Assembly (NCBI RefSeq): GCF_035762905.1
Contig: NZ_DASUCC010000061.1
Span: 124,001-188,000 of the forward strand
Origin: DASYTH01 sp035762905
Lineage (GTDB): Bacteria > Actinomycetota > Actinomycetes > Mycobacteriales > Pseudonocardiaceae
Length of the DNA stretch: 64,000 nucleotides
Direction of reading: 5' to 3'
This document shows positions 34,198-43,986 of this stretch, piece after piece; position 1 is the stretch's first letter, and each line of letters starts with the position of its first letter. Both the position numbers and the translations under genes were made by a program. The notes beneath the pieces were generated by a model. That model had not been told where the DNA came from. It worked only from the letters and a program-made list of their open reading frames with translations, and ran no database searches.

Positions 34198-36527
34198 CCG
34201 GCTCCAGTACGATCTCGGGAATGTCGCCTGAGGACCCGGTGGACTCGGTCAACACGTTCATTGGCACCAGGGACGACGGCAACACGTTTCCCGGTGCGTC
34301 GATGCCGTTCGGGATGGCGCATTCCAGCCCGATCGGCGCGCACTACTCCGGTTGGCGCTACGACGAGCCGCTGATCCGCGGCTTCGGTCATTTCTTCCTG
34401 TCCGGGGCGGGATGTCCCGAGCAGGGCGGGCTGGTCTCGATCCTGCCGACCACCGGGCCGGTCCGGTCGTTCGACCAGGAGCGGTATGCCACGCCGTTCA
34501 CGCACGACGGTGAGGTGGGCAAGCCCGGCTACTTCCGGATCCGGCTCACCGGATACGGCGGGATCACCGTCGAGTGCACGGCGACCGTGCGGGCCGGCGT
34601 GGAGCGGTTCACCTTCGACGGACCCGGCCAGCGCAACGTGCTCGTCAACGTCGGCCAGGCGAACGACCAGGAACCGGTTTTCGCCAGCGACATCCGGGTG
34701 CACGACGACCGGACCATCTCCGGTTCCGTTGTCGCGCAGGCATTCTGCGGCGGCCGACCGTACCGGACCTACTTCGTCACCACGTTCGACCGGCCGTTCG
34801 ACGGCTTCGGCACCTGGGGGCCGACCGTGGCCGCGTCCGGTCAGCGGGTGTCGGCCGGCGGGATCGGGTCGCGCGGGGCGTGGGTCACCTTCGCCGACAC
34901 CGACCAGGTCACCGTCTACACCGCGATATCCCATGTGGACTATGCCGGAGCCGACCGCAACCTGGACGCGGAGGTGCGGTCCGGCGGGACGCTGCTGAGC
35001 TTCGACGAGCTGCGCGACCGGGCCGGCGCGGCGTGGCGCGCCGAACTGTCCTGTGTGGACATCACCGGCGGGTCCGAGGACGACCGGGCGGTTTTCTACA
35101 CCGCGCTGTACCACGCGCTGCTGCAACCGTTGACCGGAAACGACGTGGACGGCCGGTACCTCGGGTTCGACGACCGGGTGCACCGGGCGGACGGCTGGAC
35201 CTACCATGAGTTCTGGTCGTTGTGGGACACCTACCGGTCGCACAACCAGCTGCTGGCCGTGCTGCGTCCGAACCGGTCCGTCGACCTCGCCCGGTCCGTG
35301 CTTGCCGTGCACGAGCAGGGCGGCTGGCTGCCCCGGTGGGCCTACGCCAACCAGGAGACCAACACGATGACCGGTGACCCGGTTACCCCGTTCCTGGTCG
35401 ACCTGTGGCGGTTCGGCGCGCTGGCCGGGCGCGAGGAAGCGGCGTATGCGGCGCTGTGGCAGAACGTGACCGAGGTGCCGCCGGCGGACTCGCAGTTCCA
35501 GGGCCGGGCCGGGAATCCCAACTACCTGGCCAAGGGGTTCGTCCAGCACAACCCGTTCTGGAAGCTGCTGAGCGGCGCCAAGGGCCACGACGCCGACCCG
35601 CGGCACGGCGGTTCGGCCACCCTGGAGTACGCGCTCGCCGACGGTGCACTGTCGATCATGGCCGACGCCCTCGGCCGCACCGAGGACGCGGCCGCGCTGC
35701 GCCGGCGTAGCCGCAACTACCGACTGCTGTGGGATTCCGGCGTCACTGATCGCGGGTTCACCGGCTTCCCGCGCCCCAAACGCCGCAGCGGCCGGTGGTA
35801 CTCGGCTCTGTTCCGCCGTTACGGCCCGCAGCAGTCCAGCGGGTTCCACGAGGGCACCGCGTGGCAGTATCAGTGGCTGGCCCAGCAGGATGTCCCCGGC
35901 CTGGTCGCGCTCCTCGGCGGCAAGGACGAGGCCCTGCGGCGGCTCGACGAGTTCTTCGCCTACCCCCAGCTCGTCGCCGATCCGGCCCGGGCCGTGCGCG
36001 AACAATGGGTCGTCGGCCCGTACTCCTACTATCGGCAGTACACCTACAACCCCAACAACGAGCCGGATCTGCACGCCCCCTGGATGTATACGCTGATCGG
36101 CCAGCCGTGGAAGACCTCCGCCGTGGTGCGCGCGGCGCAGACGCTGTTCGTCAACGCTCCCAACGGGGTTACCGGCAACGACGACCTCGGCACCATGTCC
36201 GCCTGGTACCTGTTCAGCGCCCTGGGCATCTATCCGGCCGTGCCGGGCACCGGCCAGTTCCTGCTGCACGCCCCCCGGTTCCCCGAGGCCGTCATCCATC
36301 TGGAGAACGGCCGCGACATCGTGCTCCGCGCGCCCGGAGCGGATCCGTCGAAACTGCAGTACGTCAAGGGGTTGACCGTCGGCGACGAGCGGTGGGACCG
36401 GGCCTGGATCGACCACACCCCGCTCGCCGGCGGCACCACGCTGACCTTCGACCTCACCGACGACCCGACCGAGGCGACCTGGGCCACCGGCCCGTCCGGC
36501 GCGCCGCCATCCCCTTGCGCCGAATAG
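34194..36527 (+). CDS. GH92 family alpha-mannosidase
   Basis: A 777-residue glycoside hydrolase family 92 protein. The N-terminal beta-sandwich begins VDSVNTFIGTRDDGNTFPGA and contains GFGHFFLSGAGC. The (alpha/alpha)6 catalytic domain has YHEFWSLWDTYRSHNQL, GSATLEYALADGA, the proposed general acid Glu in SSGFHEGTAWQYQW (near residue 553) and TGNDDLGTMSAWYLFSALGIYP. GH92 enzymes are Ca-dependent exo-mannosidases (alpha-1,2, 1,3, 1,4 or 1,6). No signal peptide is seen. GTG 34194 overlaps the PhoD stop (GTGA); ATG 34221 is the alternative. Confidence 0.9.
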   Translation: MTGSSTISGMSPEDPVDSVNTFIGTRDDGNTFPGASMPFGMAHSSPIGAHYSGWRYDEPLIRGFGHFFLSGAGCPEQGGLVSILPTTGPVRSFDQERYATPFTHDGEVGKPGYFRIRLTGYGGITVECTATVRAGVERFTFDGPGQRNVLVNVGQANDQEPVFASDIRVHDDRTISGSVVAQAFCGGRPYRTYFVTTFDRPFDGFGTWGPTVAASGQRVSAGGIGSRGAWVTFADTDQVTVYTAISHVDYAGADRNLDAEVRSGGTLLSFDELRDRAGAAWRAELSCVDITGGSEDDRAVFYTALYHALLQPLTGNDVDGRYLGFDDRVHRADGWTYHEFWSLWDTYRSHNQLLAVLRPNRSVDLARSVLAVHEQGGWLPRWAYANQETNTMTGDPVTPFLVDLWRFGALAGREEAAYAALWQNVTEVPPADSQFQGRAGNPNYLAKGFVQHNPFWKLLSGAKGHDADPRHGGSATLEYALADGALSIMADALGRTEDAAALRRRSRNYRLLWDSGVTDRGFTGFPRPKRRSGRWYSALFRRYGPQQSSGFHEGTAWQYQWLAQQDVPGLVALLGGKDEALRRLDEFFAYPQLVADPARAVREQWVVGPYSYYRQYTYNPNNEPDLHAPWMYTLIGQPWKTSAVVRAAQTLFVNAPNGVTGNDDLGTMSAWYLFSALGIYPAVPGTGQFLLHAPRFPEAVIHLENGRDIVLRAPGADPSKLQYVKGLTVGDERWDRAWIDHTPLAGGTTLTFDLTDDPTEATWATGPSGAPPSPCAE

Positions 36528-36576
36528 ACGATGAGGACTGGTCTTCGGAGCTGTTCAGGTCCCCCGTCGAGCGCGG

Positions 36577-36981
36577 TCAGCCGTCGATGAGCTCGGCGAG
36601 CAGCGCCCGGACCCGGCGGTCGATGTCGTCGCGGATCGGCCGCACCTGCTCCACCGGCAGCCCGGCCGGATCGTCCAACTGCCAGTCGAGGTAACGCTTG
36701 CCGGGGAACACCGGGCAGGCGTCTCCGCAGCCCATGGTGATCACCACGTCCGCCGCCGCAACGTCCGCGGCGGACAGCCGGGCGGGGATCGCGGCGGTGA
36801 TGTCCAGGCCCCACTCGGCCAGCGCCGCGGCGGCGGCCGGGTTCACGGCCTCGGCCGGCTGGGATCCGGCCGACCGAACCGTCACCCGGCCCAGTCCGTG
36901 ATGGTGCAGCAGCGCGGCGGCCAGCTGCGATCGCCCGGCATTGTGCACGCACACGAACAGCACCACCGGAACCGCGGACAT
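36577..36981 (-). CDS. arsC: arsenate reductase, low-molecular-weight phosphatase type
   Basis: A 134-residue protein of the LMW-PTP arsenate reductase class. It has the CX5R loop C11-VHNAG-R17-SQ and the acidic MGCGDACPVFPGKRYLDWQLDDPAG, which contains the second-half cysteines. In actinobacteria this class reduces arsenate to arsenite with mycothiol/mycoredoxin or thioredoxin. It follows the arsR gene by 11 bases on the same strand. Confidence 0.92.
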   Translation of the reverse strand: MSAVPVVLFVCVHNAGRSQLAAALLHHHGLGRVTVRSAGSQPAEAVNPAAAAALAEWGLDITAAIPARLSAADVAAADVVITMGCGDACPVFPGKRYLDWQLDDPAGLPVEQVRPIRDDIDRRVRALLAELIDG

Positions 36982-36992
36982 CGGTGGCCGCC

Positions 36993-37370
36993 TCACGCCG
37001 GGGTGGGCAGCGGGTCGCTGGCCGGGTCGCGCAGCAGGGCGGCGAGCGTCGCGGCGGTCTCGGGCACCAGCCAGTAGTAGACCCAGGTGCCGCGCCGCTC
37101 GCAGTCGATCAAACCGGCCTGCCGCAACACCTTCAGGTGGTGCGAGATGGTCGGTTGGGACAGCGCGAAGGCCGGGGTGAGCTCGCACACGCACACGTCG
37201 TCGCCGGCGCGGGCGGCGATCATCGACAGCAGCCGCAGCCGGACCGGATCACCCAGCGCCTTGAACCCCCCGGCCAACTCGGCGGCCCGCCGTTCGGACA
37301 GCGGCGCCGCCGACAGGTCCGTGCAGCACGCCGCGTCCGGTTGGACCACCGGAAGCTCCTGGTTCGACAT
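36993..37370 (-). CDS. arsR: ArsR-family arsenic-responsive repressor
   Basis: A 125-residue winged-helix repressor. The recognition helix is LSQPTISHHLKVLRQAGLID and the wing is RRGTWVYYWLVP. Metalloid ligands are likely C60 and C62 (DVCVCEL) together with an N-terminal pair C15-C16 (DAACCTD). This resembles the corynebacterial type, which uses an N-terminal CC pair plus one Cys in helix alpha-3. It is divergent from arsM and first in an arsR-arsC transcript. A palindrome in the 76-bp divergent region is a plausible operator. Confidence 0.92.
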   Translation of the reverse strand: MSNQELPVVQPDAACCTDLSAAPLSERRAAELAGGFKALGDPVRLRLLSMIAARAGDDVCVCELTPAFALSQPTISHHLKVLRQAGLIDCERRGTWVYYWLVPETAATLAALLRDPASDPLPTPA

Positions 37371-37411
37371 AGTTCTATATTGACAGCTCTCGAATCAGAG
37401 TGCAATAGTCA

Positions 37412-37429
37412 TATCGACAACCATCGATA
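37412..37429. promoter_or_regulatory. probable ArsR operator
   Basis: TATCGA-CAACCA-TCGATA is a perfect 6-bp inverted repeat with a 6-base spacer in the divergent arsR/arsM promoter region, 18 bases before the arsM start. One site here could control both transcripts. Confidence 0.5.
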
Positions 37430-37446
37430 CAGGCTGGAGAGCACCC

Positions 37447-38211
37447 ATGAGCGAACAGACAGACCTGCGGGAGACCGTCCGGGCCCGGTACGCCACCGCC
37501 GCGTCCTCGGTGCTGGCGGGGAGCGCGGCCAACGACTGCTGCGGCCCGCAGCCGGTGGAGCTCGACGACAACTTCGGCTCCACCCTCTACACCGGAGCCG
37601 AGCGCGACGAGCTGCCCGCCGAGGCGGTCGCCGCCTCGCTGGGGTGCGGCAACCCGACCGCGGTGGCCGAGCTGCGGGCGGGCGAACGGGTGCTCGATCT
37701 CGGTTCCGGGGGCGGGATCGACGTGCTGCTCTCCGCTCGGCGGGTCGGCCCGACCGGCAAGGCCTACGGGCTGGACATGACCGACGAGATGCTCGCCCTC
37801 GCTCGGGCCAACCAGGCCAAGGCCGGCGCGACCAACGTCGAGTTCGTCAAGGGCACCATCGAGAACATCCCGTTGCCGGCCGGCAGCGTCGACGTGGTGA
37901 TCTCCAACTGCGTGATCAACCTGTCGGTGGACAAGCCGGCCGTTTTCGCCGAGACCTTCCGGGTGCTGGTGCCCGGCGGCCGGATCGGCGTGTCCGACGT
38001 GGTCGCCGAGGACACCCTGACCGCCGAGCAGCGCGGCGAGCGCGGCTCCTACGTCGGCTGCATCGCCGGCGCGCTCTCGATCACCGAATACCGCGCGGGC
38101 CTCGACGCGGCCGGGTTCACCGACATCGAGATCACCCCCACCCACCAGGTCGCCGACGGCATGCACTCCGCGATCATCCGCGCGCGGAAACCGGAGGCGG
38201 TGTCGAATTGA
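37447..38211 (+). CDS. arsM: arsenite S-adenosylmethionine methyltransferase
   Basis: A 254-residue class I methyltransferase. The SAM motif is VLDLGSGGGIDVLL, the acidic motif GLDMTDEMLALAR. Arsenite-binding cysteines are the N-terminal C31-C32 (NDCCGP), one in SLGCGNP and one each in ISNCVINLS and VGCIAGAL, the usual ArsM arrangement. The enzyme methylates arsenite to less toxic or volatile species. GGAGAGCACC precedes the ATG. Divergent from arsR-arsC. Confidence 0.92.
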   Translation: MSEQTDLRETVRARYATAASSVLAGSAANDCCGPQPVELDDNFGSTLYTGAERDELPAEAVAASLGCGNPTAVAELRAGERVLDLGSGGGIDVLLSARRVGPTGKAYGLDMTDEMLALARANQAKAGATNVEFVKGTIENIPLPAGSVDVVISNCVINLSVDKPAVFAETFRVLVPGGRIGVSDVVAEDTLTAEQRGERGSYVGCIAGALSITEYRAGLDAAGFTDIEITPTHQVADGMHSAIIRARKPEAVSN

Positions 38212-38358
38212 CCCGGAAATGCCATACACCGGCTGGAAACTTGACACTTCCCGACCGAAGCGATGCCGGCACGCCGGGGCATGCTGTGTGATCGAGAAGG
38301 CCGGAATACTGTCGAAGGGTCATGGTCAACGCGTGCGCCGTTGAGAGGCCATTCGTCG

Positions 38359-41300
38359 ATGTCGCCGGATCCGCCACCTCGGGTTTTCATCTCGTACGCC
38401 CACGACGGCGAGGAGCACAAGGAACACGTCCGCCGGTTCGCCTCGTTCCTGCATGATCAGGGGATCGAGGTGATCCTGGATACCTGGTTCACCGGCGCGC
38501 GGCGGGACTGGTACGTGTGGGCCATCGAGCAGTTGACCGAGGCCGACTTCGTGCTGGTGATCGCCTCGAAGCGGTACCGGGAGGTCGGCGACGGTTCGGC
38601 CTGGACGGAGGCACACAAGGGTGTCCAGTCCGAGGCCGCACTGCTCCGTGACCTGATCTACGGCGATCGCGCCGTCTGGCTGCCGAAAGTCCTCCCGGTA
38701 CTGCTCGCCGGCCACGGGCCCGACGAGATCCCGCTGTTCCTGCAACCCAACTCCGGCAGCCGCTACGCGGTGGGCGAGCTGACCGTCGCGGCCGCAAGGG
38801 AGCTGCTCGGCGTGATCCTGCGGCACCCGACCGGCCCGTCGCCGGTGACCGGCCGGGGTGCGGTCGCACCGGCCACGTGGGGAGCCATCGACGAGCTACC
38901 CGGACCGGTGGCGGACCTGCTGCGGGCGCAGGTTCAGGCGGGCAGCGAACTGCCCTACCGGTTACCGGGCGCCCGGAAGCCGTCGCTGGCCACCGTCTAC
39001 GTCCGCCAGGAGCTCGGCACCGGTGTCGAGACCGCGCAGCCGGAACAACCACGCACCGAGCCGTCCCGGGACGGCAAGGTACCGGCGAGCCTGCCGGAGC
39101 CACCCACGGTCCGGCTCGCGGTCCGGCCACCGGCCCGCACCGTCCGGTCCGTGCTGGACGCCGACGACCACCTGCTGATCACCGGCGGACCGGGCCAGGG
39201 CAAGTCGACACTTTCCTTGCGCCAGGCCGCCGACATCGCCGCCGCCTGGGAAAGCCGGCCGGACGAGGGCGACGCTCCGCTGGCCGAACCCGTTGTCCCG
39301 CTTCGGTTGACCGCGCCGGGCCTGGCCGCCTGCCTCGCTTTCCCGTTCGCCCAGGCACTCGCGCAGTGCGTGCACAACGAGTACGGCTCACTGCTCCGCA
39401 CCTCGGTCGACGCGGCCGTGTTCGCCGAGCGGGTGGCCGGCCGCAGATGGCTGCTGCTGGTCGACGGCCTGGACGAGGTCGCCAACACCGCCGATCGCGA
39501 CCGCCTCGTCACCGTGCTGGCGACCCGGGCCTCCGACCCGGCCGCGTCCGCCTACCGCGTCGTGCTGACCACCCGTCCCGTCCCGGGCGAAGCCCTGGCG
39601 CCACTGCACCGCGCCGGCGCCGCCCGGTACGAGCTGCAACCCTTCGACGAAGCCGCACTGCGAACGTTCGCCGGAAGCTGGTTCGCCGCCGACGAACCCG
39701 GCACCGCGGACCAATTCCTGCACCAGATCCGCCGAGCCCACCTCGACGACCTGGTCCGCGTCCCGCTCCTGGCCACCATCGCGGCGATCATCTTCACCGA
39801 GTACCGCGACCGTCCCCTGCCGGACAACCAGTACCAGCTCTACGAGACCTACCTGGACTACCTCCGCGCCAGCCGGCCCGCCGGAGGCCCGTTCGACCCG
39901 CTGCGCACCGCCCTGCTGGAGCACCTCGGCCGCATCCGCCTCTCCTCCGACGCTTCACTCCTGATCACCGCCTTCGACTGGTACGCCAACCGAATCCCAC
40001 CCGAACACCGCCCACCGAACTGGCGCGACGAGCTGGTCTCCTTGCTGAGCTCAGCCGGACCCCTCACGATGCGCGCCGACCAACTCCGCTTCCTCCACCA
40101 CAGCTTCGCCGAACACCTCGCCGCCACCTCCACGGCCCGCGACCTCCCCCCGGAGTTCTCCGCGGACCACGCCACGTTCACCCACCTCCTGCACACCGCC
40201 CGCGACAAGGACGCCGGCCGGTTCCCTCGCGCCGTCCTCCTGCACTACACCCGTCTGCACCCCGACCAAGCCGACCGCCTGATTCGTTCCCTGCACGCCG
40301 GCATTCCCCGGGACCACGTTCTCGCGGCCCGCCTGCTCGCCAAACGCGCACCTGCCAGCACCGAAGTCTTCGACGAATTCCTTGCCACGGCGCAGAGCTG
40401 GGCTCTTACGACCACCTATCCGAGCGGGGAGATCCTGGCCAACGTCACCCGGGCCACCCACCACCCCGGACTCGTCTCCTGGCTCGCCGAGTTGAGCAAC
40501 GACGAGAGAGCGCCTTGGCAGTCTCGGATCAAGGCGGCGATCGCCTTAGCCACCCGGCAGGACGACGGTCGCGCCACGGACCTCCTTCAGATTGTGGTCA
40601 ATGACGCCACGCTCGCCGTCTCAGACCGACTGGACGCCGCCGAAGGCCTCGCGGAGTGTGGGGTATCCCGCCGCGAGGAAGCACGTCGCGGGCTCCGGCT
40701 GCTGTTGGCCGATCCGGCGACACCGGCCATGCGGCGGCGAAGTGCCTCAGTCGTGCTCGCCAGGCTCGGCGCCGACGCACGAGCCGAAGCGGTGGAAAGC
40801 CTGCTCACCACGTTGGACGATCCGTGGACCCCGTGGAGCCAGCTGGTCGAGGCCGCGATCGCACTGGCCGAGATCGGCCTGGAGTTCCACAACCGGTGCA
40901 CCAAGGTTCTCCGGTCCGTCCTGCATGCGAGGGGCGCCGGCACCGTGAAACGGAATGCGGCACTGGGTCTCGCGGCACTGGGGCCGCGCCACGCGCAAGA
41001 GGCTGCTGATGCGCTGACAGCCATCGCCCGGGACCGCACCCAGCGCTACTTCCGGCGGACCGAGGCCGCGGAAACCTTGCGCGAGTTGGGGTCGCAGTTC
41101 GGGATTGCCGCGGTTGATCTGGTACACGAGATGTTGGCCGAGCCGTCGGCCGACCTGGACGAGCGGACCCGCTATGCCTCCACCCTGGCTCGGCTGGGTT
41201 CCGCGCATCACGCGGACGCTGCTGTCCATTTGATGGCGATGTATGAGACGGCCCGCATCCGGGCCGATTGGGACTCTGACATCACCCACGGCCTCGTCGA

Positions 41301-43986
41301 ACTGGGACCGGAATACCAAGCGGACTGTGCACAGGCCCTGCTACAGGTGGCCGACGATCCTCTGAATGACGGGTGGGTCCGGAATTGGACGCTCGGGAAA
41401 GTCGCCACCCTGGGCCAGACTCATCGCAACCATGCCGTCGATCGGCTCCTGGAGCAGGTTCGAAACCATGGACTGGAACCTGGTGCCAGGATTCAGGCGG
41501 CAGCCGAGCTGAACCGATTGGGCCCGGAATTCCACCGCGAGATCGAGGATTTCTTGCTCCAGGTGGTCAACCGGGCTGCACCGGAGCAACCCCGGATCTT
41601 TACGGCCTGCTACAGACTGTCCAACGCAGGCACGCAGCACCACGACAATGTGACGCGGGTCTTGGCCCGCATCCTCCGATCCGTGACTGTGGACAGCACC
41701 GTGCTGACCCAGGCGGCGGCCGATCTCGTCCAACGGGGGCCGGAACGCCGGAAGATGGCGGGCGCCTTTCTCATTTCGGTGCTCACCGACCCGGCCCGGC
41801 CCGACCAGCATCGCATCGCCGCCGGCAACGCACTCGCCGGCCTTGGGGGAGAGTACGACCGCCAGGCCACAGCCGGCCTGCTGGACCTATTGCGTCACGA
41901 TGTTGTCGATCTGCCGCCGAACTACGCCTGGGACGCATTCTCCGGTATGGGCATCGAGGCCCGCACAAAGCTGGCCGCCGCGTTGCTGAGACATTTTTCC
42001 CACCCCCACGCGGGTCCACGGCGGACGGTCGAGCTGGCCAGTGTGATCAGCGCACTTTCTGATGATCACGCTGCGGAGGCGATCGCCGTCTTGGAAGCGG
42101 TGCTGACCGACGATACCGCGACGCCCGGGCCGAGGTTCGACGCCGCCTGCGCGCTAACCGGACTCCGCCCGGACCGCCGAGTGGCCGTCGTGGCGGCAAC
42201 GCTCCGGTGCGTCGAACCTGTCAACATCTTCTGGACCATGCGTCGCGCGGGCTGGACGCTGGCCAAGTTGGGTCATGATGCCACCCCCATGGTCCGGTCC
42301 GTACTCGCGAGTCTCGATGCCGAGCGCGAACTCCGACAGCGTGCCGCCGAACTGCTACCGCAGCTCAAGCCGGACCTGATCGGGGACGCAGTCGCCGAAC
42401 TCCGTGGCCAGATCCGTGACGAGCATCTCGACGAGCATACGCGCAGCGAGATCATGATGAGCCTGGTCGAGTTGGACCCGGAGGCGGCGGCGGCCGCGGT
42501 TGCGTTGCTGGAGCATCTGCTCGCGGACGACGAACAGCCGGTTCCGGTGCGGTGCGATGCCGCCGCACGACTTGTTCGCCTGGATCGCGGGCGGTGGTCG
42601 GACGCGGTTGCCCGCGTTCGAGGGTGGCTGGCTGATCCGTACGGGACGAGCGGCGACCAGCTTGCGTTGATCCAGTGCGTCGACACGCTCAAGGCGACCG
42701 GGGCCGACGAGGGGCTGCATGCCGTCCGCGCGCTGATCCGAGATCCAGCGCTGGATCCGTCCGATCGGAGGCAGGCCATCGATCTCCTTCGCGGCCGCAT
42801 GCGCTTGGACGCGCAACGGGTCCAGCTTGCCGATCATCAAGCCGGCATCGGCAACCGCATGCCGGCCGCTCAGGGCTACAGGGAGTCGCCCCCGCTGCGC
42901 GTCGAGACCGAGCGGGCGATCCGGGACGTGCTCATTGCGCCGGAGTTCGGTCCCCGGGAACGGATCTCTGCCGCGGTCGCCCTGGCGGAACTGAGTTTCC
43001 GGTTGCTGCCCGAAGCGGTCGCGATCCTGATCAAGATTGCCGAGACCGACGCTCCGATCCGGTTCACGGCTCTGACCGAACTGGCCTGGTTGGACAGCCC
43101 GGCCCGGCGTGACGCGTTGAGCCGGACGGAAGCCTTGGTGGTCGACGATTCGTTGCCGGCGCGGTATCGCCGGCTGGCCGCCGAGACCCTGATGGTCATC
43201 GAGTACCGGACGAACAGGGTCGCTGTGGACTTCCTGCGCGAGGTTGGCGCGGACCCGACGCTCGCGGGTAGGTGCCGGGTATCCGCCAGATACCTGCTCC
43301 GGCATGTCGATGGGCCGGGACCGCTGCGAGCTCTCCGTAATGATGCCCTGCTGCCGATGCCGGTCCGGTTGGACGCGGCGGCGAAGCTGGTCGCGTTTGC
43401 GGCCGGAGACCGGGCCGTGGCGGCCCGGATGTCGGGTCAGGTCGCGGAGGATGGGGAAAGCCGGCCCGCGTTGCGGTTGCGGGCGTTGGAGACGCTGGCC
43501 AAGCTGGGGAGGCCGGGCCGGCGGCGGGCGATCGATGTGCTGACCGGAATGATGCGGACTGCCACATTGCCGGCGACCATCCGGATCCGGTCAGCTCGGC
43601 AGTTGGGCGAGATCTGTCCGGCCCGTCGGCCCGAGGTGATCGATGTCCTGCACGAGATCGGGAGTATGGCCGAGCCGTTGCAGCGGGTCGCGGCGCTGTC
43701 CGCGATCGGCAGGTTGAATCCGGAGGAGGCGACGCCGTTGTTGGGGGCGATGGCGGACGACCGGTCGGTCGGGGCGGTGGTTCGGTTGCGGGCGGCCGAG
43801 GGGTTGGCGAAGTTGCGGTCGGATCAGCGGGAGCCGGCGTCGGTGGTTGCGCGGGAGTTGATGGGGGATGAGGGGGTGGCGTGGCATGTGCGGCGGCGGG
43901 CGGCTTGTGATCTTGCGCGGTGGAGTTTGGTGTGTCGGGAGGAGGCTCGGGACATGATCATTAAGTTGGACGGGGGGCGAGGGTGA
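38359..43986 (+). CDS. SEFIR-NACHT-HEAT repeat protein, bacterial NLR-like (putative antiphage defence)
   Basis: A 1,875-residue protein. Residues 1 to about 150 are a SEFIR domain (TIR relative): RVFISYAHDGEEHKEHVRRFASFL, IEVILDTW and ADFVLVIASKRYREVG. A NACHT-type STAND NTPase follows, with Walker A GGPGQGKST at 276-284, Walker B LLLVDGLDEV at 365-374, a sensor arginine in VVLTTRPVPG and a winged-helix region with FLHHSFAEHLAA. From about residue 680 to the end are some 30 HEAT-like repeats of roughly 38 residues. This sensor-NTPase-effector order is that of bacterial NLR-like proteins. Known relatives oligomerise on sensing phage and trigger death or NAD loss. The ATG at 38359 is chosen over a frame extension with no domain. 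The repeat region has weaker GC3 bias and more TTG/GAT codons than neighbours. Its 3' end overlaps the convergent ATP-grasp gene by 26 bp. Confidence 0.85.
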   Translation: MSPDPPPRVFISYAHDGEEHKEHVRRFASFLHDQGIEVILDTWFTGARRDWYVWAIEQLTEADFVLVIASKRYREVGDGSAWTEAHKGVQSEAALLRDLIYGDRAVWLPKVLPVLLAGHGPDEIPLFLQPNSGSRYAVGELTVAAARELLGVILRHPTGPSPVTGRGAVAPATWGAIDELPGPVADLLRAQVQAGSELPYRLPGARKPSLATVYVRQELGTGVETAQPEQPRTEPSRDGKVPASLPEPPTVRLAVRPPARTVRSVLDADDHLLITGGPGQGKSTLSLRQAADIAAAWESRPDEGDAPLAEPVVPLRLTAPGLAACLAFPFAQALAQCVHNEYGSLLRTSVDAAVFAERVAGRRWLLLVDGLDEVANTADRDRLVTVLATRASDPAASAYRVVLTTRPVPGEALAPLHRAGAARYELQPFDEAALRTFAGSWFAADEPGTADQFLHQIRRAHLDDLVRVPLLATIAAIIFTEYRDRPLPDNQYQLYETYLDYLRASRPAGGPFDPLRTALLEHLGRIRLSSDASLLITAFDWYANRIPPEHRPPNWRDELVSLLSSAGPLTMRADQLRFLHHSFAEHLAATSTARDLPPEFSADHATFTHLLHTARDKDAGRFPRAVLLHYTRLHPDQADRLIRSLHAGIPRDHVLAARLLAKRAPASTEVFDEFLATAQSWALTTTYPSGEILANVTRATHHPGLVSWLAELSNDERAPWQSRIKAAIALATRQDDGRATDLLQIVVNDATLAVSDRLDAAEGLAECGVSRREEARRGLRLLLADPATPAMRRRSASVVLARLGADARAEAVESLLTTLDDPWTPWSQLVEAAIALAEIGLEFHNRCTKVLRSVLHARGAGTVKRNAALGLAALGPRHAQEAADALTAIARDRTQRYFRRTEAAETLRELGSQFGIAAVDLVHEMLAEPSADLDERTRYASTLARLGSAHHADAAVHLMAMYETARIRADWDSDITHGLVELGPEYQADCAQALLQVADDPLNDGWVRNWTLGKVATLGQTHRNHAVDRLLEQVRNHGLEPGARIQAAAELNRLGPEFHREIEDFLLQVVNRAAPEQPRIFTACYRLSNAGTQHHDNVTRVLARILRSVTVDSTVLTQAAADLVQRGPERRKMAGAFLISVLTDPARPDQHRIAAGNALAGLGGEYDRQATAGLLDLLRHDVVDLPPNYAWDAFSGMGIEARTKLAAALLRHFSHPHAGPRRTVELASVISALSDDHAAEAIAVLEAVLTDDTATPGPRFDAACALTGLRPDRRVAVVAATLRCVEPVNIFWTMRRAGWTLAKLGHDATPMVRSVLASLDAERELRQRAAELLPQLKPDLIGDAVAELRGQIRDEHLDEHTRSEIMMSLVELDPEAAAAAVALLEHLLADDEQPVPVRCDAAARLVRLDRGRWSDAVARVRGWLADPYGTSGDQLALIQCVDTLKATGADEGLHAVRALIRDPALDPSDRRQAIDLLRGRMRLDAQRVQLADHQAGIGNRMPAAQGYRESPPLRVETERAIRDVLIAPEFGPRERISAAVALAELSFRLLPEAVAILIKIAETDAPIRFTALTELAWLDSPARRDALSRTEALVVDDSLPARYRRLAAETLMVIEYRTNRVAVDFLREVGADPTLAGRCRVSARYLLRHVDGPGPLRALRNDALLPMPVRLDAAAKLVAFAAGDRAVAARMSGQVAEDGESRPALRLRALETLAKLGRPGRRRAIDVLTGMMRTATLPATIRIRSARQLGEICPARRPEVIDVLHEIGSMAEPLQRVAALSAIGRLNPEEATPLLGAMADDRSVGAVVRLRAAEGLAKLRSDQREPASVVARELMGDEGVAWHVRRRAACDLARWSLVCREEARDMIIKLDGGRG

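Noticed and set aside
38263..38358. Upstream extension of the SEFIR-NACHT gene
   Set aside because: The added residues match no domain, and the SEFIR domain starts naturally a few residues after ATG 38359.
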